This document shows, piece by piece, positions 1 through 8,500 of a stretch of DNA of 64,000 nt. Every line of letters starts with the position of its first letter. Within the stretch, counting starts at the first letter, position 1. The notes below the pieces were generated by a model. It made no database searches, was not told where the DNA came from, and was given only the letters and a program-made list of their open reading frames with translations. This DNA is from an uncultured Lachnospiraceae bacterium (GTDB lineage Bacteria; Bacillota; Clostridia; Lachnospirales; Lachnospiraceae): positions 7,724 to 71,723 of the forward strand of contig CAJTSB010000014.1 of NCBI GenBank assembly GCA_910578825.1. The letters run 5' to 3'. The translations under genes were made by a program, and so were the position numbers.

Positions 1-409
1 GCAGCTCAATGCCAAGTTCCTTCAAAATCGCCTCCGCCTGCCGCCTTAACGCTTTCCGACGATAGATCATATGGTTATCGCTTGCCACATCATCCATCAA
101 AAGATTTTCAAAAACAGTAAAATCCGGCAAAATTGCCGAATCTACCTCCTGGTGTACAATTCCAATTCCCAGTTTCAACGCCTCCGCGGGCGTTTTCAAT
201 TCTACGCTTTTTCCATTCACGCAGATTTCTCCGCTCCAGGAAGGATACACGCCGGAAAGCACCTTCATAAGCGTTGACTTTCCGGCTCCGTTTGTACCCA
301 CCACTGCGCGGATTTCTCCGGAATGTATGGTAAAGTTTACCCGGTCTAAAGCCAGAACACCCGGGAACTCTATTGAAATATTCTTTGCAGTCATGATAAA
401 AGGATCCAT
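1..409 (-). CDS. Sugar ABC transporter ATP-binding protein, 5' part only
   Basis: Read from the ATG at 407-409, the frame gives an ABC ATPase of the RbsA/MglA sugar-importer type; it runs off the left edge after about 136 residues. The Walker A motif is GTNGAGKST, followed by a Q-loop-like IVHQE stretch, as in the first of the two ATPase cassettes of this family. It would drive uptake of a monosaccharide delivered by the lipoprotein encoded just upstream, whose stop codon is 3 bp before this ATG. A second in-frame ATG lies at 392-394. Neither has a strong ribosome binding site, so translational coupling to the upstream gene is likely. Permease genes are presumably beyond the window. Substrate unknown. 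Confidence 0.88.
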   Translation of the reverse strand, partial: MDPFIMTAKNISIEFPGVLALDRVNFTIHSGEIRAVVGTNGAGKSTLMKVLSGVYPSWSGEICVNGKSVELKTPAEALKLGIGIVHQEVDSAILPDFTVFENLLMDDVASDNHMIYRRKALRRQAEAILKELGIEL

Positions 410-412
410 ACT

Positions 413-1534
413 TTAATACCCGATGCATTCTCTGAGCCAATCATTGGTAACATAATTTTCCACTGCGCCATATTGTTCGGGCGCAACTTCATAAATATTT
501 TCGATGGTAATACCTTCTTTGAGCATATCCTGTGTAATCAAAGACGCCGGCATCTCTATGTAATCCGTAGCCTCATCCGTTCCCGGAGCTTTGATATCAT
601 CGTAATCACCGTTCAACTCCATGGCAAGAATCCGCATTCCCTGTTCCCCGTTTGCCTTAAAATCCGTACAGGCACAGGCTTTCCACTGCGAATCCTTCTC
701 TGACATATACTGAATATCCATATTGCAGATATCTACGGATACCAGCGGAATCTTCTTTGCAGATTCCTTGAGCGCCTGATAACATCCCTGGGCATAAGCA
801 TCATAGGCAACCCATATGGCATCCACATCCTCTTCCTCGTATTTCATCAGAGTTGCGCTCATTACATCATGCATAGATGATGTGGCATTGCTGTAATCCG
901 TAGGACCAATCACTTCCAGCGTACGGATTTTACCACTCTTTTCATACTCCTGATATCCCGTTTCCCGCCGGTCAAACGCCGCAATATAATTGGGTCCGAC
1001 CCAGACTTTGAGGATATTTACCTGCTCCTTTTGCGGGTATAACTCATCACAGACATACGCCAAAAGGCCAGTGGCAAACCCGGCGTCATCCTGAAAAAAC
1101 TGCGTGACGCCTTCAATTTTCTGCGTCTCTCCCGCATCATCCCGAAACTGGGTATCGAAAGTTACAATCTTCAAATCTGGATAATCTTTCAGCAAATCCA
1201 CCAAAAAGGTATAAGAATAATCCTGTCCTCCATGCGACAGATACAGACCATCATATCCCCCGGCGGCACATGTACTGATATAATTCTGAAAAGCCGTATC
1301 ATCACCTTCTGAAAAAAACACGTCGCAGGTCATCCCCAGTTTTTTCGCTGTCTCCTTGCACTGATTTGCGCAAAGCTGAAAAATTTCACTGGAAGACATA
1401 TTCAGGATATATGCCACCTTCTTTCCTTTCACCGGAGAATTCCCTGTTTCTGCCATCGCGGCCTTCCCGCTCCCGCATCCACACAGGGAAAACAGCAGAA
1501 ACACAATCATTCCCACTGAAACTAACCTTTTCAT
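413..1534 (-). CDS. Sugar ABC transporter substrate-binding lipoprotein (Peripla_BP_4 type)
   Basis: A 373-aa lipoprotein: lysine/arginine start, hydrophobic segment and lipobox LCGC with the lipidated Cys at residue 20. The mature part has the two-lobe periplasmic-binding-protein layout of the ribose/galactose family, opening with KGKKVAYILNMSSSE. It should sit on the outer face of the membrane and hand a sugar or related small molecule to the importer whose ATPase starts 3 bp downstream. A GGGAGG ribosome binding site precedes the ATG. The start overlaps, as ATGA, the stop of a truncated tautomerase reading frame, so this operon appears to have been joined to region 2 by a deletion or insertion. 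Ligand not predictable here. Confidence 0.85.
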   Translation of the reverse strand: MKRLVSVGMIVFLLFSLCGCGSGKAAMAETGNSPVKGKKVAYILNMSSSEIFQLCANQCKETAKKLGMTCDVFFSEGDDTAFQNYISTCAAGGYDGLYLSHGGQDYSYTFLVDLLKDYPDLKIVTFDTQFRDDAGETQKIEGVTQFFQDDAGFATGLLAYVCDELYPQKEQVNILKVWVGPNYIAAFDRRETGYQEYEKSGKIRTLEVIGPTDYSNATSSMHDVMSATLMKYEEEDVDAIWVAYDAYAQGCYQALKESAKKIPLVSVDICNMDIQYMSEKDSQWKACACTDFKANGEQGMRILAMELNGDYDDIKAPGTDEATDYIEMPASLITQDMLKEGITIENIYEVAPEQYGAVENYVTNDWLRECIGY

Positions 1535-1614
1535 TTTGAACCCTCCCTGTCCATAGAATAATCTTTTTGCAGTTCCGTCATGGGAACACTCACTCTGGAA
1601 TTGATAAATGGCAT
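1531..1614 (-). pseudogene. Remnant of MIF-family tautomerase gene (N-terminal 17 or so codons)
   Basis: A 27-codon reading frame with a strong AGGAGG site 5 nt before its ATG. It begins MPFINSRVSVPMTELQKD, which resembles the start of bacterial MIF/phenylpyruvate-tautomerase-like proteins (catalytic Pro2 after Met removal). After about residue 18 the resemblance ends and the frame closes in TGA, overlapping the ATG of the ABC lipoprotein. A full MIF protein has about 115 residues, so this is a 5' stump left at a recombination junction. It follows the VOC gene directly, so the intact ancestor was probably the last gene of that transcription unit. It could instead be an unrelated translated leader peptide. 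Confidence 0.55.
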
Positions 1615-1623
1615 CGATACCTC

Positions 1624-2205
1624 CTAATCTCCAATATCCGTGTGCCCCTGCTCAAATTCCCACTGCAGACCATATTTATCAATAAAATAAAAATATTTTG
1701 TATTTCCAAGGATATCCGCCGCCTCCTGTTTTGCCTGCGGATTATTCTCCTTCTGTTTATCAAAATAGTAGAAATCAGAAGGTTTCGTCTCACTAATCTG
1801 GTACACCCGATAGTCTTCCGTCGTGTTGATTAATGTCACGTCCGGCTGGGACTTTATATACTCGAATGCATCTTCAATATTCACTACTTTCAGGGCTACA
1901 TGCCTTGCACCACTGATATCGTTTGCCTTAAAAAATACTGGTTCTCTTCGTCCTTTCGGGTTGTGGTAACACATCAGCTCAATCGTGAATTTCGTTCCGG
2001 GCACATCCATAAACCCAATCGAAACTTCCGCCTCTTTTGCCTCCTCTATAAATCCGCCTGCCTGAAAGAATCCCTCATTTTTCCAATGGGGAATGTGCTG
2101 ATTGGGAACCGCCCCTAAAATTCTCTCATAATAGTTAAACGCTTCCTCCACATCGTCAACAAAAATGCATACATGTGATAATCCTGTAAAAATCGGTCTC
2201 TTCAT
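1624..2205 (-). CDS. VOC (glyoxalase/bleomycin-resistance fold) family protein
   Basis: 193 aa with two vicinal-oxygen-chelate half-domains. Candidate metal ligands fall where the fold places them: His11 (LSHVCIFVDDVEEAF), Glu76 (TIELMCYHN), His102 (ARHVALKV) and Glu183 (LQWEFEQ). Members act as glyoxalases, dioxygenases, isomerases or drug-binding resistance proteins; the exact activity cannot be told. The gene has a textbook AAGGAGG site and lies 12 bp after the DUF6485 gene. The two share the promoter carrying the 32-bp element also found inside the NRPS locus. Since both NRPSs end in reductase domains that can release aldehydes, a role in handling a reactive carbonyl is possible, but this is inference. 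Confidence 0.8.
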   Translation of the reverse strand: MKRPIFTGLSHVCIFVDDVEEAFNYYERILGAVPNQHIPHWKNEGFFQAGGFIEEAKEAEVSIGFMDVPGTKFTIELMCYHNPKGRREPVFFKANDISGARHVALKVVNIEDAFEYIKSQPDVTLINTTEDYRVYQISETKPSDFYYFDKQKENNPQAKQEAADILGNTKYFYFIDKYGLQWEFEQGHTDIGD

Positions 2206-2217
2206 CTTTTTGCCTCC

Positions 2218-2409
2218 TTAAATAATTCCTCTGTCCCGGCACAATGCCTCAATGCTTCTGTCATAAGTTGCCTCCGCCTCTTTGGAAAAGAAACATCCTG
2301 GTACGCCCTCATTGTTATCCCTATGGTGGGCTACGCACTCACAGCATTTTCCATGCCTTGGGCAATCATAGGTACAGGGACAGTCTCTGTTGTTGTCACA
2401 AATCGCCAT
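2218..2409 (-). CDS. Small cysteine-rich DUF6485-type protein
   Basis: 63 aa from the ATG at 2407-2409, chosen because GGAG lies 7 nt upstream; an in-frame ATG 24 nt earlier has no such site. The sequence is packed with Cys and His: CDNNRDCPCTYDCPRHGKC, then CECVAHH and PGCFF. This is the pattern of a small protein widespread in Clostridia (DUF6485) that probably binds zinc or an iron-sulfur cluster. No function is established. It is the first gene after the 32-bp element promoter at 2468-2532 and is probably co-transcribed with the VOC gene. Confidence 0.8.
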   Translation of the reverse strand: MAICDNNRDCPCTYDCPRHGKCCECVAHHRDNNEGVPGCFFSKEAEATYDRSIEALCRDRGII

Positions 2410-2467
2410 TTTTTTCTCCTTTTTGTGTATCAATTATGTATCAATAAATATTATTTGATCCTTTTAG

Positions 2468-2532
2468 ATTCTATCACGTCATCCTTCTTTTGTAACCACA
2501 TTGGCATAATTCGTATATTTTACGTCATAATT
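2468..2532 (-). promoter_or_regulatory. Promoter with conserved 32-bp element, copy 1 (E1)
   Basis: On the minus strand, 92 nt upstream of the DUF6485 start. The element is 2501-2532, read on plus as TTGGCATAATTCGTAT continuing to ACGTCATAATT. Its core is CGTA-N5-TACG, flanked by GCATAATT on one side and CATAATT on the other. It matches the copy at 10285-10316 at 27 of 32 positions. Four nt past it lies a -35-like GTTACA (2491-2496), then a 17-nt spacer and TAGAAT (2468-2473). The arrangement suggests an activator binding directly upstream of a weak -35, or a repressor site. Confidence 0.65.
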
Positions 2533-2543
2533 GTTTCATTTAA

Positions 2544-4127
2544 TTAGTTTTTGCTCTCTTCTCTCAGCCTCTTTAGATCCAGCATATCAAGACCTGCTGC
2601 CAGTTCCACAAGCTCCGTCTGTAGACAAAACAGATTTACCGCAGTGGTAAAAAATTCCAGTATTGCATTGAGGGCAATCGTAATCGCTATGGCTTCCATA
2701 GGAATTTTAAGCTGAACAAACAAAATCGTGTAGCAGGTCAGTGCGCCGCCAGGAACAGGAGGAGCCGCCACCGCAAGCACAATAGCAATGATAAAAGCTG
2801 TAACCAGCCACACCGGTGAAACCGCCACGCCATAGATTTCCGCCATGCAAAATCCCACCGCCAAAAACATGACGGATACTCCCGGCATAAAAATAACCTG
2901 CCCTAAAGAAACGCCGAAATTAACTATCCTTTTGTCAATCCCAAGATCTTTTTCACAGCACTCCATATTCACCCCGAAAGCAGCAGAGGAAGACGCCGTA
3001 GTCAACGCAATCAAAAAGGTGGGCGCCATCTTTTTCAGCAGTATCCTGGGATGTACCTTCCTTCTCGTACACACGATCACAAGATACGCCGCCAGAAGAA
3101 TCACATCTCCCATAAGCATTGCCAGAATCAGTTTATATGCAGGAAAAAATGCGGTAAAGTCATTTCCCAATATCATATTTAAGATGCTGCCGAATACAAA
3201 CAGAGGCACAAAGGCTCCTACCGCCTCCATAATAAGTTGGACGATATAGTTGGACTGTTCCACAAAAGCCGCGGCAACCGTAGTTTTATTACCCAGCATC
3301 AGCATTGCCGTTCCGATCAAAACCGCAACAAAAATAATCTGTAGAGGATTCCCCTCTGTAAAGGGTGTAAAAAAGTTATCTGGAACAATGTCCAGAACCA
3401 TCTGGAACAATTCGGAGAAATCAAACATACCTCCGCCTCCGACCTCAAAGGAAAAAAGCAGCATAGTTACCGCACAGGCAGGCAATGTCAGAAAGATGGT
3501 CATCAGCAGGAAACGACCAATCATCCTTTTCCCGATCCTGCCCATGGCAGCCATATCCCCGATACTGTATATTCCCCATATAACCGACAGAAACACCAAC
3601 GGCCCTGCAATCGCCGACAAAAGTCCCATAAAGCGGTTAAATACAGGACTGATAAGATCATTTACCAGAAATTCCCGAATGCCATCCGGCAGGAAACTGC
3701 ACACCCCTCCGCACAAAACAGCCAGAACCACTGCCAGCACAAGTAAAACTATCTGGGAACGCTCTTTCTTTTTCGGAGTAAATACAATCAGATTCCTGCC
3801 GTTTTTGTACTGCCAGGCAGGAACCACCCCCATATTGGCAAGCAGCCCCCGCAGTACCTCGCTCTGTTCTTCTTCTCCTGTGTCAAAAGGATCAAACCGC
3901 TCCCCTGTTATGGCAAGCTCCAGACGGACAGACTGAAAACGCCTGATGTATTTTTGCGCAAATACTGCCTCTGTGCCAAAAGTTTCCTGATATTTTAACA
4001 GCGTTTCCTCCAACGCAAGCCGGATTTGAAGAATATTTCTTGCATCCACGCCCCATTCCCTGAACGTTTCTTCCGCCAAATCAACTGTCTGTGCAATATT
4101 CTCATTACTAAGTTTTATCTTTTTCAC
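2544..4127 (-). CDS. SDF-family (GltP/DctA-like) transporter with degenerate HATPase-like N-terminal domain
   Basis: 527 aa from a GTG start 8 nt after the phosphatase stop. Residues 1-118 resemble the RsbW/SpoIIAB HATPase fold: an N-box-like LALEETLLKY with the ATP-binding Asn replaced, a DPFD stretch where the G1 box would be, and a final YKNGRNLIVF strand, but no G2 loop. It is probably a non-catalytic protein-interaction module. Residues about 125-510 are a dicarboxylate/amino-acid:cation symporter core with the serine-rich TTASSSAAF (376-384). The substrate signature NMDGT is replaced by FMPGV (413-417). In the last helix the binding Asp and Arg are Glu491 and Thr494, so glutamate/aspartate is an unlikely substrate. 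Last gene of the STAS-NRPS 2-phosphatase operon. Confidence 0.8.
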   Translation of the reverse strand: MKKIKLSNENIAQTVDLAEETFREWGVDARNILQIRLALEETLLKYQETFGTEAVFAQKYIRRFQSVRLELAITGERFDPFDTGEEEQSEVLRGLLANMGVVPAWQYKNGRNLIVFTPKKKERSQIVLLVLAVVLAVLCGGVCSFLPDGIREFLVNDLISPVFNRFMGLLSAIAGPLVFLSVIWGIYSIGDMAAMGRIGKRMIGRFLLMTIFLTLPACAVTMLLFSFEVGGGGMFDFSELFQMVLDIVPDNFFTPFTEGNPLQIIFVAVLIGTAMLMLGNKTTVAAAFVEQSNYIVQLIMEAVGAFVPLFVFGSILNMILGNDFTAFFPAYKLILAMLMGDVILLAAYLVIVCTRRKVHPRILLKKMAPTFLIALTTASSSAAFGVNMECCEKDLGIDKRIVNFGVSLGQVIFMPGVSVMFLAVGFCMAEIYGVAVSPVWLVTAFIIAIVLAVAAPPVPGGALTCYTILFVQLKIPMEAIAITIALNAILEFFTTAVNLFCLQTELVELAAGLDMLDLKRLREESKN

Positions 4128-4135
4128 TTCTCACA

Positions 4136-5575
4136 CTAACCTTTCATCCGTTTCCTATATTCGAAACAAAGCATGGTAATGTCATCAAACTGCTCTGCAC
4201 CGCCTACAAACGCATCAATATCCTTTTTTACGGCAGGAAGCAGCTCCGATGGCGGCAGCGACGCATTTGCGCAAAGCGCTTTCTCCAATCGTCCCATGCC
4301 ATACAACTCGTTGTCCTTATTCATGGCCTCCGTCACGCCATCTGTATACTGGAAGAACTTATCCCCCACTTCAAGCTGCATGGAACCACATTTGTACTGT
4401 ATGCCTTCTATGCCTGCAAGGACAAATCCTGCCCGTATCTCATAGGGTTCAAATACGCCATTCTTTTTACAGATAAAGGGAATCTCATGACCTGCATTTA
4501 CGAATCGGAATTCCCCCGTCACAAGATCCAATACACCCTCAAAGGCGGTGATAAACATTCCTTCGCTGTTTGATTCGCACAAAAGATCGTTTACCTCCGT
4601 GAACACCTCTCCCAGGTCTCTGCCTGACTGGGTGTGATCCTTAATCAGCGTTTTCCCGATAACCATGAACAGCGCCGCAGGCACGCCCTTGCCAGACACA
4701 TCCGCCGCCACAACGGCAAGGTGACGTTCATCCACCATAAAAAAATCATAAAAATCTCCGCCCACTTCCCTGGCAGGTTCCATGGCTGCAAACACGTCAA
4801 ACTCCTCACGATCCGGAAAGGCAGGAAAAATACAGGGCAGCATGGACTGCTGAATATTGGTGGCAACATTCAGCTCCGCCGCAGTCTTCATGGTCTTTGC
4901 GCTCTGATTGATGGAATAAAAAATCATCCAAAATTCCACCACAAATATCAGACACACAGTAATGTACAGCAGAAAGAACCACGGAGTATTGGGATAAATC
5001 CCTACACCGTTTGACACAAGATTAATAAAATAAAAACCTACCACTGAGATAAACAACGCGGGAAGAAACACCATCATTTTCCCGCCTACCGCCTCAATGG
5101 TGCGATGTATGGTCTTTTTCAGGAAACAGGCATATAATATCGAAAATATGGTATAAACAAAAATCTTAATCAGGATAAAAAAAATCAGGTTCGGCGTATC
5201 ATAGGGACTTTCCTTGATCAGTCCCAGGGCGGTGCCGAGAAATGTGTCGGTGGTTCCGCAGAACATAAAGGTACACACATTGGCGATCAGGCAGGCCATC
5301 AGGGAAATTGAAAGCTTGGTAGACCAACTGTCTTTGTACAAAAACTGCGGCACAATGCATACAAGGGCGGAAAGTCCCAGTATCCCCACCGCGTCATTGT
5401 ACAAATTAATGGAATAACTCACAAATGCCATGATATAGCCTATGACAGCCCCGATGGTCCAGAAAACAGCCCGGATTATCCCTTTATATTTCGGGGTAAG
5501 CGTAATCCCCGTCAGCAGTCCCGCAAAAACCGACGCCATAAAAACCGCAAAACTCCAAAGTGCAATTGATACCAT
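4136..5575 (-). CDS. Membrane-bound SpoIIE/RsbU-type PP2C serine phosphatase
   Basis: 479 aa. About six or seven membrane helices occupy residues 1-222. A short linker helix (MKTAAELNVATNIQQSMLP) then leads into a PPM/PP2C phosphatase domain. Metal-binding motifs are complete: GGDFYDF (272-278), ADVSGKGVPAA (291-301), TDGVTEA (411-417) and DDIT (464-467). In partner-switching systems such enzymes dephosphorylate a STAS antagonist; the STAS protein is encoded two genes upstream in the same operon. The membrane domain may sense an extracellular or membrane signal. Start by AAGGAG 10 nt upstream; 15 nt separate it from the NRPS 2 stop. The cognate kinase would be the HATPase protein at 10319-10726 and perhaps the MATE-fused domain. 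Confidence 0.92.
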   Translation of the reverse strand: MVSIALWSFAVFMASVFAGLLTGITLTPKYKGIIRAVFWTIGAVIGYIMAFVSYSINLYNDAVGILGLSALVCIVPQFLYKDSWSTKLSISLMACLIANVCTFMFCGTTDTFLGTALGLIKESPYDTPNLIFFILIKIFVYTIFSILYACFLKKTIHRTIEAVGGKMMVFLPALFISVVGFYFINLVSNGVGIYPNTPWFFLLYITVCLIFVVEFWMIFYSINQSAKTMKTAAELNVATNIQQSMLPCIFPAFPDREEFDVFAAMEPAREVGGDFYDFFMVDERHLAVVAADVSGKGVPAALFMVIGKTLIKDHTQSGRDLGEVFTEVNDLLCESNSEGMFITAFEGVLDLVTGEFRFVNAGHEIPFICKKNGVFEPYEIRAGFVLAGIEGIQYKCGSMQLEVGDKFFQYTDGVTEAMNKDNELYGMGRLEKALCANASLPPSELLPAVKKDIDAFVGGAEQFDDITMLCFEYRKRMKG

Positions 5576-5590
5576 TTAGCTTTTTCTCCT

Positions 5591-8500
5591 TCAAAATAAG
5601 TCCATCCCACTTAAGGCGGACAAATATTTACTTAGATATTCCTCGGTAATATCGCTCCAGCCTTCCAGCAGGTTTTGTAAATACCCGCCGGTAAGTTCGT
5701 TCACAACAGGTATCTCATAGCGATCTCCCATTTCTTCATTCGTCATAAGCCCCTGTAACTGTTCCCTGCCTTCTGCAGTCTGTTTCCGTTTCCGCAACAG
5801 CTCCAGGAATTCTTTGTCCGGCAACGCCTCTACGACATAACCCAGCTTTTTGGCTACCCCAAACAAATCGGCAAATTTTAATTCTACAGGCGGATACACA
5901 TGGAAGACCGCCGTTTCACCCTCCGTCGCGGTCAGTACCACGATGTTATGCGCCGTTTCATCTACCGGTGAAAAATTCACGCTCCCCTCATACACCGTTA
6001 AGGGCACAGCTCCCAGCTTAATATAGGAAGAAAACTGGCGGGTAAAGGCATTGGAATGGAGATTCATCTGGAATTCCCCGTCCTGTATGCGCCCCTGAAG
6101 ATTCCCGATGCGCATAATTTTTATGTTCAGCCCATCCTTCACTGCCGCCCGCAACAGCTCATACTCCGCCATATATTTGGAGTAAATATATTTATTATGT
6201 ATTTCCTGCCCGATATAAAAATCGGATTCACAAAAACATTCCTTGCAGGCATTCCCCGCCGTCATACCCGCGACGCTGATGGTGGAAATCTGGCAAAGCG
6301 TCGCCTGCTCCTTCCTTGCAAAACGGATCAGGTTTCTTACTCCCTGCGTATTGATCTTTTCCAGATTATCCCCATAAGAAAAATGGGAAACATTCGCAGC
6401 AGAATTGATAATGGTGTGGATTGGAACCGGACACTCCTGGGCAAAAATATCTGGATTGGCGATATCTCCTTCTACCACCAGCCATTTATCTTCATAACTT
6501 TCGGAAAAATCTTCTTCCGCGTAATAAAACAGGGAAGATTTCACGCGTTTCAAGGCACTGAGGGTCTTCTTAGGCCGGGAAAGACAGACAATTTTGCCGC
6601 ATATATCCGGATTCTTTAAGAGATCCACCAGAATGTGTATCCCAAGATATCCCGTCGCACCCGTTAAAAGCACATTTCCGAGAAACTTACGTTTTACCTC
6701 CTTTTGCGTATGTGCGGCAAGGTATTCTCCCATTCTTTTGTAATCCAGGGACGCTATGTCAAATCCCTTATCCCCGCTGCCGTCTGTCTTTTTAAAAATC
6801 TTCTCCAGCAAAAGAGCAGGCGTGGGATACTTGTATAAGTCCCCAAATTCCAGCTGATTCTCGGCAAGTCCCAGCTTTTCCTCGATTTTAAGCATTACAG
6901 ACACCGCATTCAGGGAATCTCCTCCCAGTTCGAAGAAATTGTCATCCAACCCGACCTGCTCTATGGACAACGTTTCTCCGAAAGCTTCGCAGACCCATTT
7001 TTCCCTCTGCGTTTGCGGTTTTCTATAGACCCGGACATATTCTATCGGTTCCGCCGCCAGGGCTTTCAGGTCTGTCTTGCCATTGGGCGTCTGGGGCATG
7101 GCATCCAGTTCCTTTAACACATCCGGCACCATATAGGAGGCAAGACGCGTTATCATATGTGCCTTTAATGCCTTCGGGGTCACTGCCCCTTTCGATAACG
7201 CCGTATAAAATCCAACCAGATGTCCGGTCTTTTCGATTTTCCGTATCATACAGCAGCACGCCGTCACACCCGGAAATTCTCCCATCACATTTTCAATTTC
7301 CGACAATTCTATGCGCAGCCCCCGCAGCTTAACCTGCCTGTCGTTCCTGCCGCAATACATAAGCTTTCCTTCATTTGAAAAATATCCCAGATCCCCTGTC
7401 CGGTACAGTCGGATGCCCCTCCAGTTAATGTATTTTGCTGCCGTTTCCTCTGGCATGGCCTGATAACCAATACCCACGCCGTTCCCATATATACAGATTT
7501 CTCCTGTCGCACCGAAAGGCACCGGATTTCTCTCTCCGTTTAAGAGGATAATGCCCATATTGGCGATCGGCATACCGATGGAAACTGCATCTCCCGCCTC
7601 GGTGATGGTGGCTCCGATCGTAGTTTCCGTGGGACCGTAACCATTGTAAATCCGCACCGGACTAATTTTTTCCAGCCGTTTGACAAGGTTTCCCGGAAGA
7701 ACCTCCCCAGCCGCCAGGATGGCTCTCACACCTTCCATCGCCTTCAGAAAAGCTTTATTTTCCAGATATGCCGTAATCCGGGAAGGCGTACAGTGAAGGA
7801 TATCCGCTCCGTGACGCAGGATATGTGCAGACAGTTCCCCTGCGTCTGTGATTGCTTTCTCATTGCCCAGCTCCACAAACAGACCGTTCATCAAAGGCAC
7901 AAAAATTTCAAACAGAGAAATGTCAAAACAAATAGATCCAATAGCCACAATGCCGTGACAGTTTCTGGTAATATCCCGGTTAAATGGATTGTTATCCGGG
8001 TGAACAATATTGGCTATGCCCCTGTGAGAAAGCATCACCCCTTTCGGGCGTCCTGTAGTGCCCGACGTATAAATCATATAGGCAAGATCCTCCTGCTGGA
8101 TTGCCGGTAACAGTGCCAAATCCTCCTCCTGGGATAACAGGGTATCAATTTCTATGTAATCATAATTCCCGGCAATTTCTACATCCCCGGATGAAATCAG
8201 ACAAGCCGCCCCGCTGTTTTCCATAATATAGGAAATCCTGTCCGCAGGATAACCGGGATCAGCCGGAATAAAGGCTGCACCCGCTTTTGATATGCCAAGA
8301 ATCGTCGGAATCAGGCGATAATCCCGCTTTAACAGAAAAGCAATTTTATCACCGCTCTTTACCCCAAGACGCCTGAGCCCACAGGCAATCCTGTTACTGA
8401 TTTCTTCAAGCTGCCCGAATGTAAAGGCATATTCTCCCGCATACAGGGCCGGAGCATCTTTATACTGTTTCGCCGCACGCCGAAACAGGGAAGGAATCGT

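Noticed and set aside
108..440. 110-aa minus-strand open frame at the left edge
   Set aside because: It is out of frame with the ABC ATPase, whose frame carries GTNGAGKST; the 110-aa frame has no recognisable domain.
3250..3936. 228-aa plus-strand open frame
   Set aside because: Antisense to the SDF transporter; Thr/Ile/Ser-rich shadow without ribosome binding site.
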